Of a stretch of 64,000 bases of DNA, positions 22,228-33,139 are shown piece by piece. Within the stretch, counting starts at the first letter, position 1. Every line of letters starts with the position of its first letter. Source of the stretch: Epiperipatus broadwayi (Eukaryota; Onychophora; Udeonychophora; Euonychophora; Peripatidae); contig JAQFVV010012422.1 of NCBI GenBank assembly GCA_028023455.1, positions 9,646,337-9,710,336 of the forward strand. Reading direction: 5' to 3'. A model generated the notes under the pieces. It was not told the DNA's origin. It did not search any database and saw nothing but the letters and a program-made list of their open reading frames with translations. The position numbers were made by a program, and so were the translations under genes.

Positions 22228-23690
22228 CATGAAAAACAAAAACAAAACAGTAACTCCAGAACAAATTAGAGGAAAAACGCAAAAGAAAAAGAGGTACAAA
22301 AATGAGAGAAACATATAGTTTGTTCTCTTTTTTATTTCTGGACTTCACTTTTCGTCATGCTCCTGACATTATTCTCAGGATCTCGGCTCCTGTAGGTAAA
22401 CATATTGACTAGGACTAAGTAGATTGCCTCCATCTTATTATTATTTTATGAATGCCTCAAAGGTTTGTTCAGCGTTTAAGAACAAGACTTTAATAAAGGT
22501 CAAGAACAGCCTTTCTAGATTGTTGAACTTTATAGAACCACATAAGCAAAGGACTTTTATCTTAAGTAATTGACGTATTTATATATATTAAATCAATATC
22601 CAAGTATAAGGCATATGTATGTTTATTAATGTTTAGTTTATATCTTTGTTTTTTTTTTTTTTTTTGCTTATATATTAATTATTGGGTCGTACAATGTTAA
22701 ATTATCTTAAAACTAAGTTGTTCAGTTCGATTGTGTGTGTTTAAATTTGGGTTAGCTATTACTATTTGTTAGTCACCGACCAATATGATTTGGGACATAG
22801 CAAAACATTGGCACAGTTATAGAGCTTCAATCTAGTTTCAAATATAAAGTAGCACTTATTACAGTTCAGCCTGAAGATTGTCAAATGTGTTCATTTGGTC
22901 AAAGTAGTATAGTCATATTCGATGATGTGACAGAGTAGCTGCTATATATAAAGTAAACAGAGAATTTTTTCCACATTAAATGATGATAAGTGAAAAGTAG
23001 CTGCACTATTATGTTTTGTTGGCAAAAAAATAATAGAGGTTATAAATAGATTTTTGAAATAACCATAACTGAGAATATAACATGAGGAAATAATAAAAAA
23101 ATTAAGCAATTATTTTAATCCGCACCCATCTTGCCATTAACTCACTGAAATTTAAGAAACAGAAAGCAGTTTAAGATGGGAAAAATAAATTATTACAATT
23201 TAGTCCTGAGGAGTTAGAAAAAGATTGCAGGTATGGGGAATTCATTGAGGGTTACTCATGGATCGTCTGATGATAGGTTCAGGCAACAATTGCTATCACA
23301 TACCTCTTATTAATGCAATGGCCATTAAGAAAGGCATAGCTTATGAGTTAATACTTAAACAGACTCATGCTTTTAAAACTAAAACGGAAAAAAACAACAA
23401 TATGAGATGATTCAAGACAGTAAAAAAAAGTACAATTCCATGAAAATTTGATCAAGGAAAGATTAGTAAGATGCTTTTTTTCTCAAAAGTAACCTTTATT
23501 AGTTAAAAGATTACAAAAATTTTTGGGTACATTTACCCATTGAGGATTACAAAATGTTTAATGTTACATGATAAAACAATTATTGATAAGGTTTATATAA
23601 AGTGCATATGCTCAATAAAGATTATTTCCATGAAAGGGTTACTATAGTTTGATTAATGTGTATCTGTATATGGATAATAAACTCTTGACC
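22228..23690. other. intron 1, AT-rich, nothing firm recognised
   Basis: There is a poly-T run near 22650-22665 and a CATCTTATTATTATTTTATGA phrase (22430) that resembles part of the repeat at 21480. No gene is seen. Confidence 0.45.
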
Positions 23691-24930
23691 CACAGCTGAG
23701 CCATGTCAAGACTATTATAGGTACCTCTTTCTCCCAATTAACAGTCCAAATGTGCAGGGACCACATTCGGTCTACTGCCCAAAATTGGAAAGCCAACTAG
23801 GGAAAAACTAACAAGTAACAAGCACAGATCTGCACTGCCCAAAACCAACCTGTCAAGGGCACAGCAGCTGACCAGAGCAAAAATGGCACTGAGACTTTGA
23901 CCAGGTACCCTCCCAGCAGGTTTTCCAGGTAGCGGCAATAAATTGTCAACAGCCTGCACCAATAAACCAGGCCCCTAATGACTGCCACCATCCCTGAGGA
24001 AGAAAATAGAAGTGCAGACCCATGCCTGCAAAATTATTGCAGCAACAACTCAATCAAAGCTACAAAATGTGTCAGTGGCCCAAAGCACACCAACCACCTT
24101 ACAAATGCTCTAATTTTAAAGTTGACTAAGGAAACAAAAATAATAATGAGCTCAAATCAACACTGTCATAATAAACAATTCATCAAGGCGGTGCAGCAGT
24201 CTCTCAGGGCAAAGTTCAATGGAGGGCAGTGACCCTCACCTGGGCTTGGCAGTGATGGCCAACCAGCCCCACAAATGAACCAAGCCCCTCATGACCCCAT
24301 GCCCACCAATGCAATGGTGGATTCATTAGAATCTGTAATCAAGCCAGATTTACTTGCACATCATGAGTACACACCATTTGTCCATATCACATTGCGCACT
24401 GAGGTCAATAGAGTTGAAAGTCTATAATCATTACCAACCTCCTGTGTCTGCAAATGTTCACAATATTTGTTCAACCCATCCAATTATAAAAGACCTTCAG
24501 GTTTTACTATGATTCTTATTTGTTGATACTAATTGGATTCTGCTTCTTTGGATTGAATTCTGGGTCTTAGTTAGTAGTCAAGGATTTAGTTGTATAATCT
24601 GAAAGTTTGTTGTTAAACTTGGGTATTCCCATCTCAATAATTGTTGAATTAAAAGAGGATGAATCATTTGTGGCTTCAATGTCTCTGTTTAGATCTAAAA
24701 CATCGTTTGGACTAATTTTGCCTTTAAATCATTGTTTTGTAGCTCAGGAATCATTTCGTTGTAATTTTGTTGATTTGAATATTTTTTCATTTTGTGTGGT
24801 CCCCCAATCACACCAGAAGTGGGCTAATAACTTCTGTTGTGATCATCAGAGAAATTTGATTTTTGTGCAGGAAGATAGCTTAAGTCCTAATCTATAATGT
24901 TTAATTCTAAAATTTAGATCGAATTAAAAT
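23691..24930. other. GC-raised block, possible gypsy element C leader or separate repeat
   Basis: This stretch is much less AT-rich than its surroundings. A TATAAAAG box (24486) and a segment TGGTCCCCCAATCACACC followed by AGAAGTGGG (24797-24823) are reminiscent of an LTR promoter and primer-binding site upstream of the gag-pol remnant that starts near 25600. No matching LTR is visible after 28560, so this remains a guess. The ORFs here resemble no family. Confidence 0.3.
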
Positions 24931-25010
24931 TCAAAATAATTTATTCACTCTGGACTGATTTGCCGTATTCGGCAACTTCTGGTTTGACAGACGATATAGT
25001 AATTTTATCC

Positions 25011-25244
25011 CTATGAACAATTTAGCACTGGGATTTCTTTTTTCCTTAATTTTATGATTAATTTTGGTATTTATAATGTTCCTTAGGCTGTTTTCTGTCC
25101 TCCCTGATTGGTTTTCAGTCATGGAAACTATGAACAATTTAGCACTGGGATTTCTTTTTCCCTTAATTTTATAATTAATTTTGGTATTTATAATCTTTCT
25201 TAGGCTGTTTTCTGTCCTCCTTGATTGGTTTTCAGTCATGGAGA
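25011..25244. repeat. 117-bp tandem duplication
   Basis: CTATGAACAATTTAGCACTG begins at 25011 and again at 25128, and both copies run to TTTTCAGTCATGGA with few differences. 117 is a multiple of three, so an open minus-strand frame (25239-24931) passes through both copies, giving a 39-residue repeat beginning MTENQS. I do not recognise that peptide and think the frame is incidental. Confidence 0.9.
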
Positions 25245-25790
25245 CTTGATTAACATAATTAATATCTGGTGCAAGGATGAAGTTCTTAAAATTATCTTTG
25301 TTAGCATTTTTATTTTCAATGAGATTTGATGTCCAAAATGCTTACTCTTTATTCTATCAATAAGATTAGGATTTCTAGTGTCTCTATTTTTTTTAGAATA
25401 ATTTGGTTTCATTTAAAAGTATTTTCCAAAGATTTATGTTACTCTAATAATTCTAAGAATTACTTAACCTAGCTTTTGCTTATTGCTAATGGCATTCGTT
25501 TACATAAAATGGAACGAAAGGTACTTTTAATTATTCTTGAATGAAAACTGTTTTAAAATTTCTTGTAAAGATGAAAAAACAATAAAACAGGTATTCACTT
25601 ACATCTTTGTAAACTTTTCTATGAATTCGCAGCTAGACTATAACCTTGGTGAATAAAACTGGGAACCTGTAACAGTGTGAACTGGAGTCCCAGGCTCCCT
25701 CTAGTGGACTCAAAAAAGATCACATGCTTCTGTGGTAAATTAAGCTGTATAGCAAAAGAGTACAGGTGGTAGAATGAAACTGTTATAAAT

Positions 25791-25834
25791 GCAAAAAAAG
25801 GGGCATTTAGTGTATGTGTGTAAGAACGAAGGGA
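25791..25834 (+). pseudogene. gypsy element C nucleocapsid zinc knuckle
   Basis: C-Y-K-C at the start and GH followed by LVYVC after a one-base shift in an A-run reproduce the CCHC knuckle (CxxCxxxGHxxxxC). The frameshift falls in the AAAAAAA tract. Confidence 0.7.
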
Positions 25835-25973
25835 ACAGAAAAAGTCAAAATAAATTTCAGTTGCAAGAAAATAAGAGAAGCAAACCCTATGTCTATTCAC
25901 ATTACAAAAAATATGGAAGTCTAAGGTCTGAAGCAGTTTATGATTAATTTACAAATTTACAGAAGTTATTATG

Positions 25974-26119
25974 GAAATTGACAGTGGCTCAAGAATATCC
26001 TTAATGTCACAAATAGATGGGAGGGCATTAGAATCTATTAATTTTAAAATTAAGTTAGAAAAAATGCACATCAAAGCACAAAATGTAAACAGAAATATGC
26101 AAAGACTATTGGTTATATA
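25974..26119 (+). pseudogene. gypsy element C aspartic protease start
   Basis: The frame reads EIDSGSRISLMSQ and stays open to a stop at 26119. The D-S-G triad at 25980-25988 is the catalytic signature of retroviral-type aspartic proteases, and the following I/L/M residues fit. The rest of the domain cannot be recognised with confidence. Confidence 0.6.
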
Positions 26120-26531
26120 AAAGCACCAATTAGTTATGATGCTAAAACAATGAACTTACTGCTATTAGTCCCATAATCTGAAGGGATTGATTCCCTGAAA
26201 TAGTGATCCAAGTTAGAATAATAAATTTTTTTTCTCAAACAAGAAATTGTAAACAAATACCCAGACCTGTTTAATGAAGAATTGTGGTTAATAGCAATGA
26301 GCCTGGTAGACAGAGTTACTTGAAAATGCATGCCTGGTCATATATAAACTCTGTAAAATCATTTTCAATCAAAAATAAAAATGGGGGATAAACTCAAATC
26401 ATTGATTATTAAGGACATATTAACACATGTTAAAACATCAGATTGCACCATACTATTGGTAGTTTTAACAATGTCTAAAGGTCAAATTAAGAGATGTGGT
26501 TAGTACAGAATAACCATGAATAAATATTTAA

Positions 26532-27060
26532 ATGGAAGCATACCTTGTATCAAATGTAAGGGAGGTATTAGCCAGCCTGCAAAATGCCTTATATTTTGTG
26601 AAGCTTAATTTGAACTTTGCATTTCACCAGATACAAATGACAGATAAACCAGTGGAAATTTTAACTTTAACAACCCGATGTGATTATATAAATGTAATCA
26701 TCTACCATTTGGCATTTCAACACCAAACATATTCCAAGCAAAGATTAACACATTGATAGAAGGACTAGAGGGAATTATATTTTGATAACATTTATTGCAC
26801 CACATTCAGTAGAAATGCTTTGTCAAAGACTGTTCAGAGTATGTGAGAAATTAAATAGATTCAGAGTCAAATTAAACACCTCAAAAAGCATCTGAAATAC
26901 AAGGGAATTAGTATTTCTGGGTCATAATTTCCAATAAAGGGAAACCATCATCCCAATAAGATTAGATCCATGAAAAATGTGTCCAAACATACAAATGTAA
27001 AAGAATTACAGGCATTCTTAGGTTTGATAAATTTTTTTTGACTCTTTTTAGCGAAAAAGC
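26532..27060 (+). pseudogene. gypsy element C reverse transcriptase
   Basis: The first part reads LASLQNALYFVKLNLNFAFH, matching the motif A region LDLxxAYHQI but with the key Asp changed to Asn. After a frameshift comes a HLPFGIST-like segment, and near 26772 the YxDD box reads YFDN, so the second Asp of the pair is also lost. Further on, FLGHNFQ and KELQAFLGLINF mark the thumb/connection. The enzyme is dead at two catalytic positions. Confidence 0.8.
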
Positions 27061-27179
27061 AAAAATAGCTAAACCATTGTAAGTCTTATTAAGAAAGGAT
27101 CAAAACTGGCATTGATTAAAAAGCTATGACAAAGTGTTCATCCAAACCAAATCTCTATTATCATTTGACAAACTACTAG

Positions 27180-27400
27180 TCCATTTTAATAGTAGTATAG
27201 AAGTATGATTAACTACAGATACTTTAGAATGGAGTGTGGTTCTTTGTCATTCATGTTATAATTGTGAACACCCTATAGCCTATGTGTCATGGACCTAGTC
27301 AGATTGATAAAGAGATTTTGCTTATCAAATTTGCATTAAAAAAGTTTCATCAATACATTTTAGGCAGATCTTTTTATATAATATCATAAGCCACTATTCA
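27180..27400 (+). pseudogene. gypsy element C RNase H remnant
   Basis: Frames around 27205-27300 read LTTDTLEWSVVLCH and EHPIAYVSWT, corresponding to the TDASxxGxGAVL and PIAYxS segments of gypsy RNase H. There is an in-frame stop just before the first segment. Confidence 0.65.
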
Positions 27401-27759
27401 GAATTCTAGGTCATGATAAGTTGGCTCCTGAGCATTTAAGCACATGCATGATGCATTGGTGGAATATTTTATCACCATATGAATCATCTTAAAGAGGGCA
27501 AAGAAATCTTGTATACTGATGTATTATCTTGGATCACAGATAAAGATGAACCAAGCAATAACAAAATTGAAATTAACTATATAGCCATTCTGCAAACAAA
27601 ACTGAAATTAACTATATAGTCTGTTTATGGAATGGGTTAAAATGGCTGGCCTGATTTGAAACCTCACTATGTTGTGCAAGTTTCTGGATAAACTTCAACA
27701 AATTATCAATCTGTAAGGATTGTGTACTAATGGGTGATCAGGTGGGTAGATAAAAAGTT

Positions 27760-28215
27760 TTAAAGCTATTATATGAAGGTCATCCTGGAGTCGTGCTTTC
27801 CAAAGCATTAGCCCACAGCTATGTCTGGTAGCATAAATAACCTCAGATGTTGAACAATATATTAATAAAAGGCACTGCCTGTCAATCAGAAATGAATATG
27901 AAAATATCCATGCCCTATAGCAACAAAAGTCTGGCAGAGATTTCACATGGATCATACAGGACCAAAACAGGTAGAATACTGCAAAGTGAAGGATATAAGT
28001 GCTATGAAAACTATTAAAAACTTAAACACTGTTTTTATGTCATGGATTACCCAAAACAGTTGTTTCCAACAAGGATGCCAGATTCACCATGCAAGAAATG
28101 AAAACTTTTTCCTGTAATGGCATTAAACACATAAGTTGCCTTATCATCTGGAGTCAAATGTCTTGGCAGATAAGATTTAAACCATCCTTAGAAAAACAAA
28201 TAATGTAACCATGCA
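27760..28215 (+). pseudogene. gypsy element C integrase remnant
   Basis: LLYEGHPGVVLSKALAHSYVW (27760-27825) is the zinc-binding HHCC segment. FHMDHTGP (27945) is the region of the first catalytic Asp. VVSNKDARFTMQEMKTFSC followed by NGIKHI (28060-28130) is the second catalytic region, with Asp changed to Asn. The last frame stays open to a stop at about 28207. Confidence 0.75.
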
Positions 28216-28560
28216 GCAGATGCTGTAGGATGTCATGGTGCATTAATTTTATGTCCAGGAAAATCTTTGGCAGAGTTGTTGATGTGTAGGAAATTATTTA
28301 TTAAGCTATCACTGTTACTGCCAAATATTATCAAATGAATGCACAGGGACAGAGATGAAAATGCATATGAAATAGGTGATAGAATTCAGGTATGAGACTT
28401 GATCAGTTGGGGATGGGGGAATCACTGAGTGACTATCCAAACAAATATTAATCATCAGATTCAGAGTTGGACTAAATACAGGAGACATGTGAATCATGTC
28501 TGCTGTTAAGCCCGGAAAGATATACAGTTTTAATATCAAAAAGATAAAACTCAAGAAAAA

Positions 28561-29379
28561 GAAGAGATAGCCGATTCAACATTCCACAAAGTATTGGCCA
28601 AAGATGAATGAAAACAACAACCAGAAATTAGGGAAATTGAACCAGATTTTGGAACACTAAAGGAATCAACTCTGAAACTATCCATAGTACAATCCAAGGA
28701 AAAAAATAAATTACTCAGGCACTGATGGCAGATCTGGAAGTTGATTAAATTCCAAGTATATGCATAAAGCACAGAACAATAAATTATTGCTCAAATAGGA
28801 TGGATTATAATAGACAAATAAAGTTAATAAAAGAGGAACTTGTAAATAACGTTTACGTAATTTAGTTTATAAATAATAATATAAAGTTGATAGTAAGTAA
28901 ATTTATTTGCAATAATAAAAATAAAGTTCAATTTTGAATATTTTATTGGTGAAGTTCACTGAGATTTATTACCCTCAGTTCATACTCTTTTTAGGCAGTC
29001 ATCATCAGCCCATGACCTTACAACTGCATTCTTTAATAATTTTCTTTAGGAGGCAGAAACTATCATTTTATCATTTTTTTATTCATTGTTTACTTTTCAG
29101 TTTATGTAAAGCATTATTTCTTTTATTCAAGGCTTCCTTTGACAGAATAACTTTTTTTCTTTCTAATTACAGTTTTTGATTAATTGTATTTAATTTTCCT
29201 TATTTTTTTTCTGTTTTTGAATCTCTCATATATTAATTACATATTTTTAGATAACAAAATAACCTACTTACAAATAAATTACATTTTATAATTTAAAAAA
29301 TAACTGCATATATGTCAAACATATGTACATATTTAAAAATATATATGTACTCAACAATTATGAACAATATTTATTTTAT
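28561..29379. other. intron 1, AT-rich, nothing recognised
   Basis: No gene, LTR or clear repeat is seen after the gypsy C remnant. Confidence 0.5.
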
Positions 29380-29830
29380 TCCTGTGATTAGTGTTATAAC
29401 AATTAGTGCTTGTAACTCCAAACTATTATGATTAGTGTGATTAAGATTTTTAAACTGTTAGAATCTATATAATAACATTTATTGCTGTATCCCCAAACTA
29501 TTGATAAAGGTTATTGATCTCTTTCCAAACTGTCTATCATGATCAGTCTGAAAAAGTTTATTACTGAATTTTAAAGTATTATGATCAATATGATAAATAT
29601 TAATTCTTATTCCTAAACTGCTGTGATCATTATGGTGTTTATTGTCTGTCATTTGATAAACTTTTGTAATCAATAATATATCATTATATCTCAAAACTTC
29701 CTATCAAAAGTATAAAAGATACTAATATGTCCTATAACAGTTGTAATTTGTGCTGTGAAGTTATTAGTGTTTCTCACTTTAGTAAGATCAGAGTGATAAA
29801 GATCATCAGTATATGTTATAGTTTTAGCAA
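29380..29830. repeat. degenerate minisatellite, ~45-55 bp unit
   Basis: The phrase CCAAACTATTATGATTAGTGTGAT (with drift: AACTGCTGTGATCATTATGGTG, AGTATTATGATCAATATGATAAA) followed by TTATTACTG or similar recurs about seven to eight times. A similar piece occurs near 47620-47690 (AAATTGTTGTGATTATTATGATAAAG). Confidence 0.65.
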
Positions 29831-30118
29831 TATCATTTTTATTAAAAATTTAAGCATAAATTTTTTAAAGATAAATTACCATAGTAATGATTCTTAATAT
29901 ATATGACATTTAAATGAATTCTTTGGTACCATAGTTTTGCATTTTACTATTACTACTACATTATTTATTTTTTATGTGTATTTTATTGTTGATGTTGCTT
30001 ATTTTCTCACTTCTCTATTGGTTTCAGATAGATAACTCATCATTTATACATATACATATAAATATTTTTATTTAATTTGTTTAATTAAAAATAAAAGAAA
30101 GTAATTTTTATTTTATAG
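29831..30118. other. intron 1 distal end and acceptor
   Basis: AT-rich sequence ending in a T-rich tract and the acceptor TTTTATAG at 30111-30118. Confidence 0.6.
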
Positions 30119-30253
30119 CATGTAACTGTGATCTTCGTGGTACAGATTCAGATGATTGTGATAACCAAGGCAATTGCAGATGTGTAGAAGGATTCGCAGG
30201 ACCTAAATGCAATAGATGTACTTCAAAAGAATTAGTATTTCCATATTGTCTAA
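30119..30253 (+). CDS. exon encoding one laminin-type EGF-like module (module 2 in window)
   Basis: This 135-bp exon sits between acceptor TTTTATAG and donor GTAATG, with phase 1 at both ends, as in the other two. Translation: CNCDLRGTDSDDC, then DNQGNCRC, VEGFAGPKCNRC, and a last loop TSKELVFPYCL. All eight LE cysteines are present at normal spacing. The last loop lacks the usual aromatic-Gly pair before FP, reading ELVFPYC where modules 1 and 3 have YGFP. Splicing from 4606 gives Pro and splicing to 36437 gives Lys (A+AA) at the junctions, both without stops. Same inferred protein as the other two exons. Confidence 0.9.
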
Positions 30254-30539
30254 GTAATGTCACAAATTTAATACTTTTTAGTTGTAGAATTTAACCTAGT
30301 AAAATTTTTGGGATATTAATAATGCATTTGTATATTTAAAATATATATATATATATTCTAATATTCTCATGAATAAAAGATGAATTCATAGTACTATTTT
30401 CATGAACTTCCATCCTAATAAAAATATAATATTAAATAGCTGATGTTTCAGTGTAATAACAAGTACTTTCCTCAGAGCTTCTTCTTTCTATTATTTATTA
30501 ATGCAAATTAGGGAAATGAAAACTTTTTATGAAAGACAT
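30254..30539. other. intron 2, start
   Basis: AT-rich with a short (TA)n at 30340-30355. Nothing else is recognised. Confidence 0.5.
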
Positions 30540-32345
30540 TATTAACAGTTGATAGTATTAATAGATGATATTTTTAATCTGTAAAAATAATCCATTGAAT
30601 TTAAAATAAAACTTGCAAACCATTTTATATTTTTATCAAACTTTGAGGATGGCCTAATTTTGACTGAAATCAATAAGAAGATAATTGATATTTTATTGAG
30701 AAGTGCAAAAAATATATCTGATGTAAAAAACAAACAATTCATCAATAAAGTTTCAAGTAAGATAAGACACTATATGAAGAAAAGAAGAAATATGAAATTA
30801 TTACACATTAAGAAGAATTGGATGTCTGTAATATGTTAATAATGATATAATTAAAAAAAAGCAATGAATAAGAAAAGCAATAGAGGATATCTCAAAAATA
30901 TTAAACAATATACTGATATTGGAAGGCTTTAGATTCAAGATGGAAATATTGAACTATTACTAAAAAGAAAGGTGACATCAAGGAAAGAATCCAAGCATTT
31001 TCCATGGAGAAGTGGAACACATAATTAATTTATGGAGAATAAAAAAGGATCATAGAAGTGATGGAATTATTATTGATATTTTAAAAGAAGCAAGTGATGA
31101 AATAGAAATTTTTTGGGAAAACTATATACCAAATGGCTTAATGATAAAGATGTGCTAATGGCAGGAAGAATAGAGTAGTTATATTTACATTTAAGAAAGA
31201 TGATAAAAGACACTATAAAAAAATTACAGACCTATAAATTTTATACAAGATCTTTAACTTGTCTATAGTGAATTTTGGATTTTAACTAACCAAAAGAGCA
31301 AGCTGATTTTAAAAGTAATTTTAACATAATGAATTTTATTCAAGTATTAAGAAAAGTTATAAAAAGAACCAATCACTATGAGTTGTCATTATGTTTTGAA
31401 TTTGTAGATTGTGAAATAGCATTTGATTTTTTTAAGTATTTCCACAATGGTTAAACATTTGGACTATAAAGATGTAATCCCACAATATCATATTTTGAAG
31501 AATTATCAAAATCTAACACCAGTGATTAGATTACAAGATGTAACTAAGAAGATTAACATTGATAGGGGTGTTTGATAAGATTCCATACTTGTAAAACTTT
31601 TTGTAGCAGGTTTACAAGAATAAGAATATATAGAGATTATATAAGTCATCTAGATTTTGTAGATGATGTTGTTTTTGCAATTAATTCTTCAGAGCTTCAG
31701 GAAATATTGTAAGAGTTATCTAAATGAAAATAAAAAAAGATGATTAAAAATAAATGCTAAAAAGATTCAAGTGTTGTTTCATGGGTTTTCATGAAAGAAA
31801 AAAATACATTTGTAATATGGATTAGGAAAAATTAACAATTATAAATACTGTAATCAAATGAATCATACAGAAGGCAACATAATGGATGAAATTTATCATA
31901 AAATTAAATTTGGAGGGAATGCTTTGGTGAAATGGCTTAATATTAAAATAAAACATGCCTGTCTGTTTAAAAAAAGTATTTTAAACAGATATATTTTATC
32001 AATTCTTACATATGGATCAGAGACTCGGCCACTTAATGGAATACAGAGTCTTCAGGTCGCACCATACAGTATGTTGGAGATTTATGTTGGGGGTAACAAG
32101 AAAGTATCGAAAAACTAACTACATGATTGAGATAACAAATTGATCACATGATCACTGCTTGTTATGTTTACGTAATTTGTCAATGATATCATTGCAAGAA
32201 TTAAGAGATAATTGTCGATAGGAAGTATAGTCTTGAATTGAAAGATAATATATGAGACAGATAAAGAAATTTTCTGGTATTATGTAAAAAAAGGGGCTGT
32301 AGGTCATCAAAATTGGGATTAAATTTGAAGAATCTGTAATCATAA
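30540..32345 (+). mobile_element. decayed RTE-type LINE, + strand, 5'-truncated
   Basis: It is collinear with the minus-strand copy at 60599-63837: a linker segment (30650-30870), the RT region with GIIIDILKEASDEIE near 31070, a PLCFGFIDYEKAFD-like region near 31390 (degraded), LDFVDDVVFAINSSELQ near 31655 (the FADD box with Ala to Val) and LSILTYGSETRPLNG near 32010. The tail is recognisable up to about 32345. Many stops and frameshifts. A short C-terminal piece is open (31858-32118). Confidence 0.8.
31858..32118 (+). pseudogene. RTE C-terminal ORF fragment
   Basis: The 86-codon open stretch contains GNIMDEIYHKIKFGGNALVK and YILSILTYGSETRPL, matching the conserved region after the RT thumb (LTYGSETW) in RTE elements. 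Flanking frames are broken. Confidence 0.65.
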
Positions 32346-33139
32346 TAATAACAATATTTTATATTTTAATTAAATAATGATCTAATAGAAGAAACTTAAA
32401 TGCATTTATTTATATGAATATGAATAAAAAAAAGTTTAGATTTATATAAAAATTATATATAACAACACTAAAGGAAAATTTTTTGTTATTTAATACAAGA
32501 GCTTTAGATATCAATGAAAGAAATAAAAAGTATAATGTAAAAAATGTACTTTGTTTGAAGGTGAGGGAGAGAAGAAAGTTTTGAGCAGTTACTTTTAAAG
32601 TGCAGGATGTTGATTAGACGGTCAAGATAAATTATATGAAGAGTTAAAAAGTTTAAAGATAAAGGTTTTTGTGATTTTTTATTTAGATCTTTTAAAGAAA
32701 TAGGGAAATATTAGAATCACGTAATGGAATTAATGAAAATGACTTGTATTAAAGTGGGTAAGAGGAAAAGTAGCAATTAAAGCTGGAAAAATAATAGGAT
32801 AATAAGGAGTAAAAAATAGATGAGTTAATTGTAGTATATGTTTTGAAGGAAGGGAATATTTAACATGGCTAACAAGATTTAGAAGAACATATATACATAC
32901 AAAATAGAAATTCACATAACACTACAATACTACCAAAATAACAAAATTTTACTAAAATTTTTACACAACCATACTTTCATGTATTAACAAATAGACCAAC
33001 TCAAGTGAAATTCAACTAAACATAACATATATGTACAAAGAAAAGTCTTCCCATTATTCACTTCAACAAATAACTTATTTTGACATCAAATGAGGTTATC
33101 TAGTTATTTGCAGTTATTACTTTAGTGTGTATATATGTA
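32346..33139. other. intron 2, AT-rich, nothing recognised
   Basis: No gene is recognised. The sequence is purine-rich on the + strand around 32500-32850. Confidence 0.45.

Larger units (their letters stand above)
25600..28560 (+). mobile_element. gypsy element C, decayed gag-pol on + strand
   Basis: The remains appear in order of a nucleocapsid zinc knuckle (25791), an aspartic protease active site (25974), reverse transcriptase (26532-27060), RNase H (27180-27400) and integrase (27760-28200), the Ty3/gypsy order. Frameshifts and stops break every domain and several catalytic residues are changed. No LTR pair was identified, so the ends are approximate. Confidence 0.85.

Noticed and set aside
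23978-24232. 84-codon ORF in the GC-raised block as a host gene
   Set aside because: No start context, splice sites or family resemblance; composition probably reflects a repeat.
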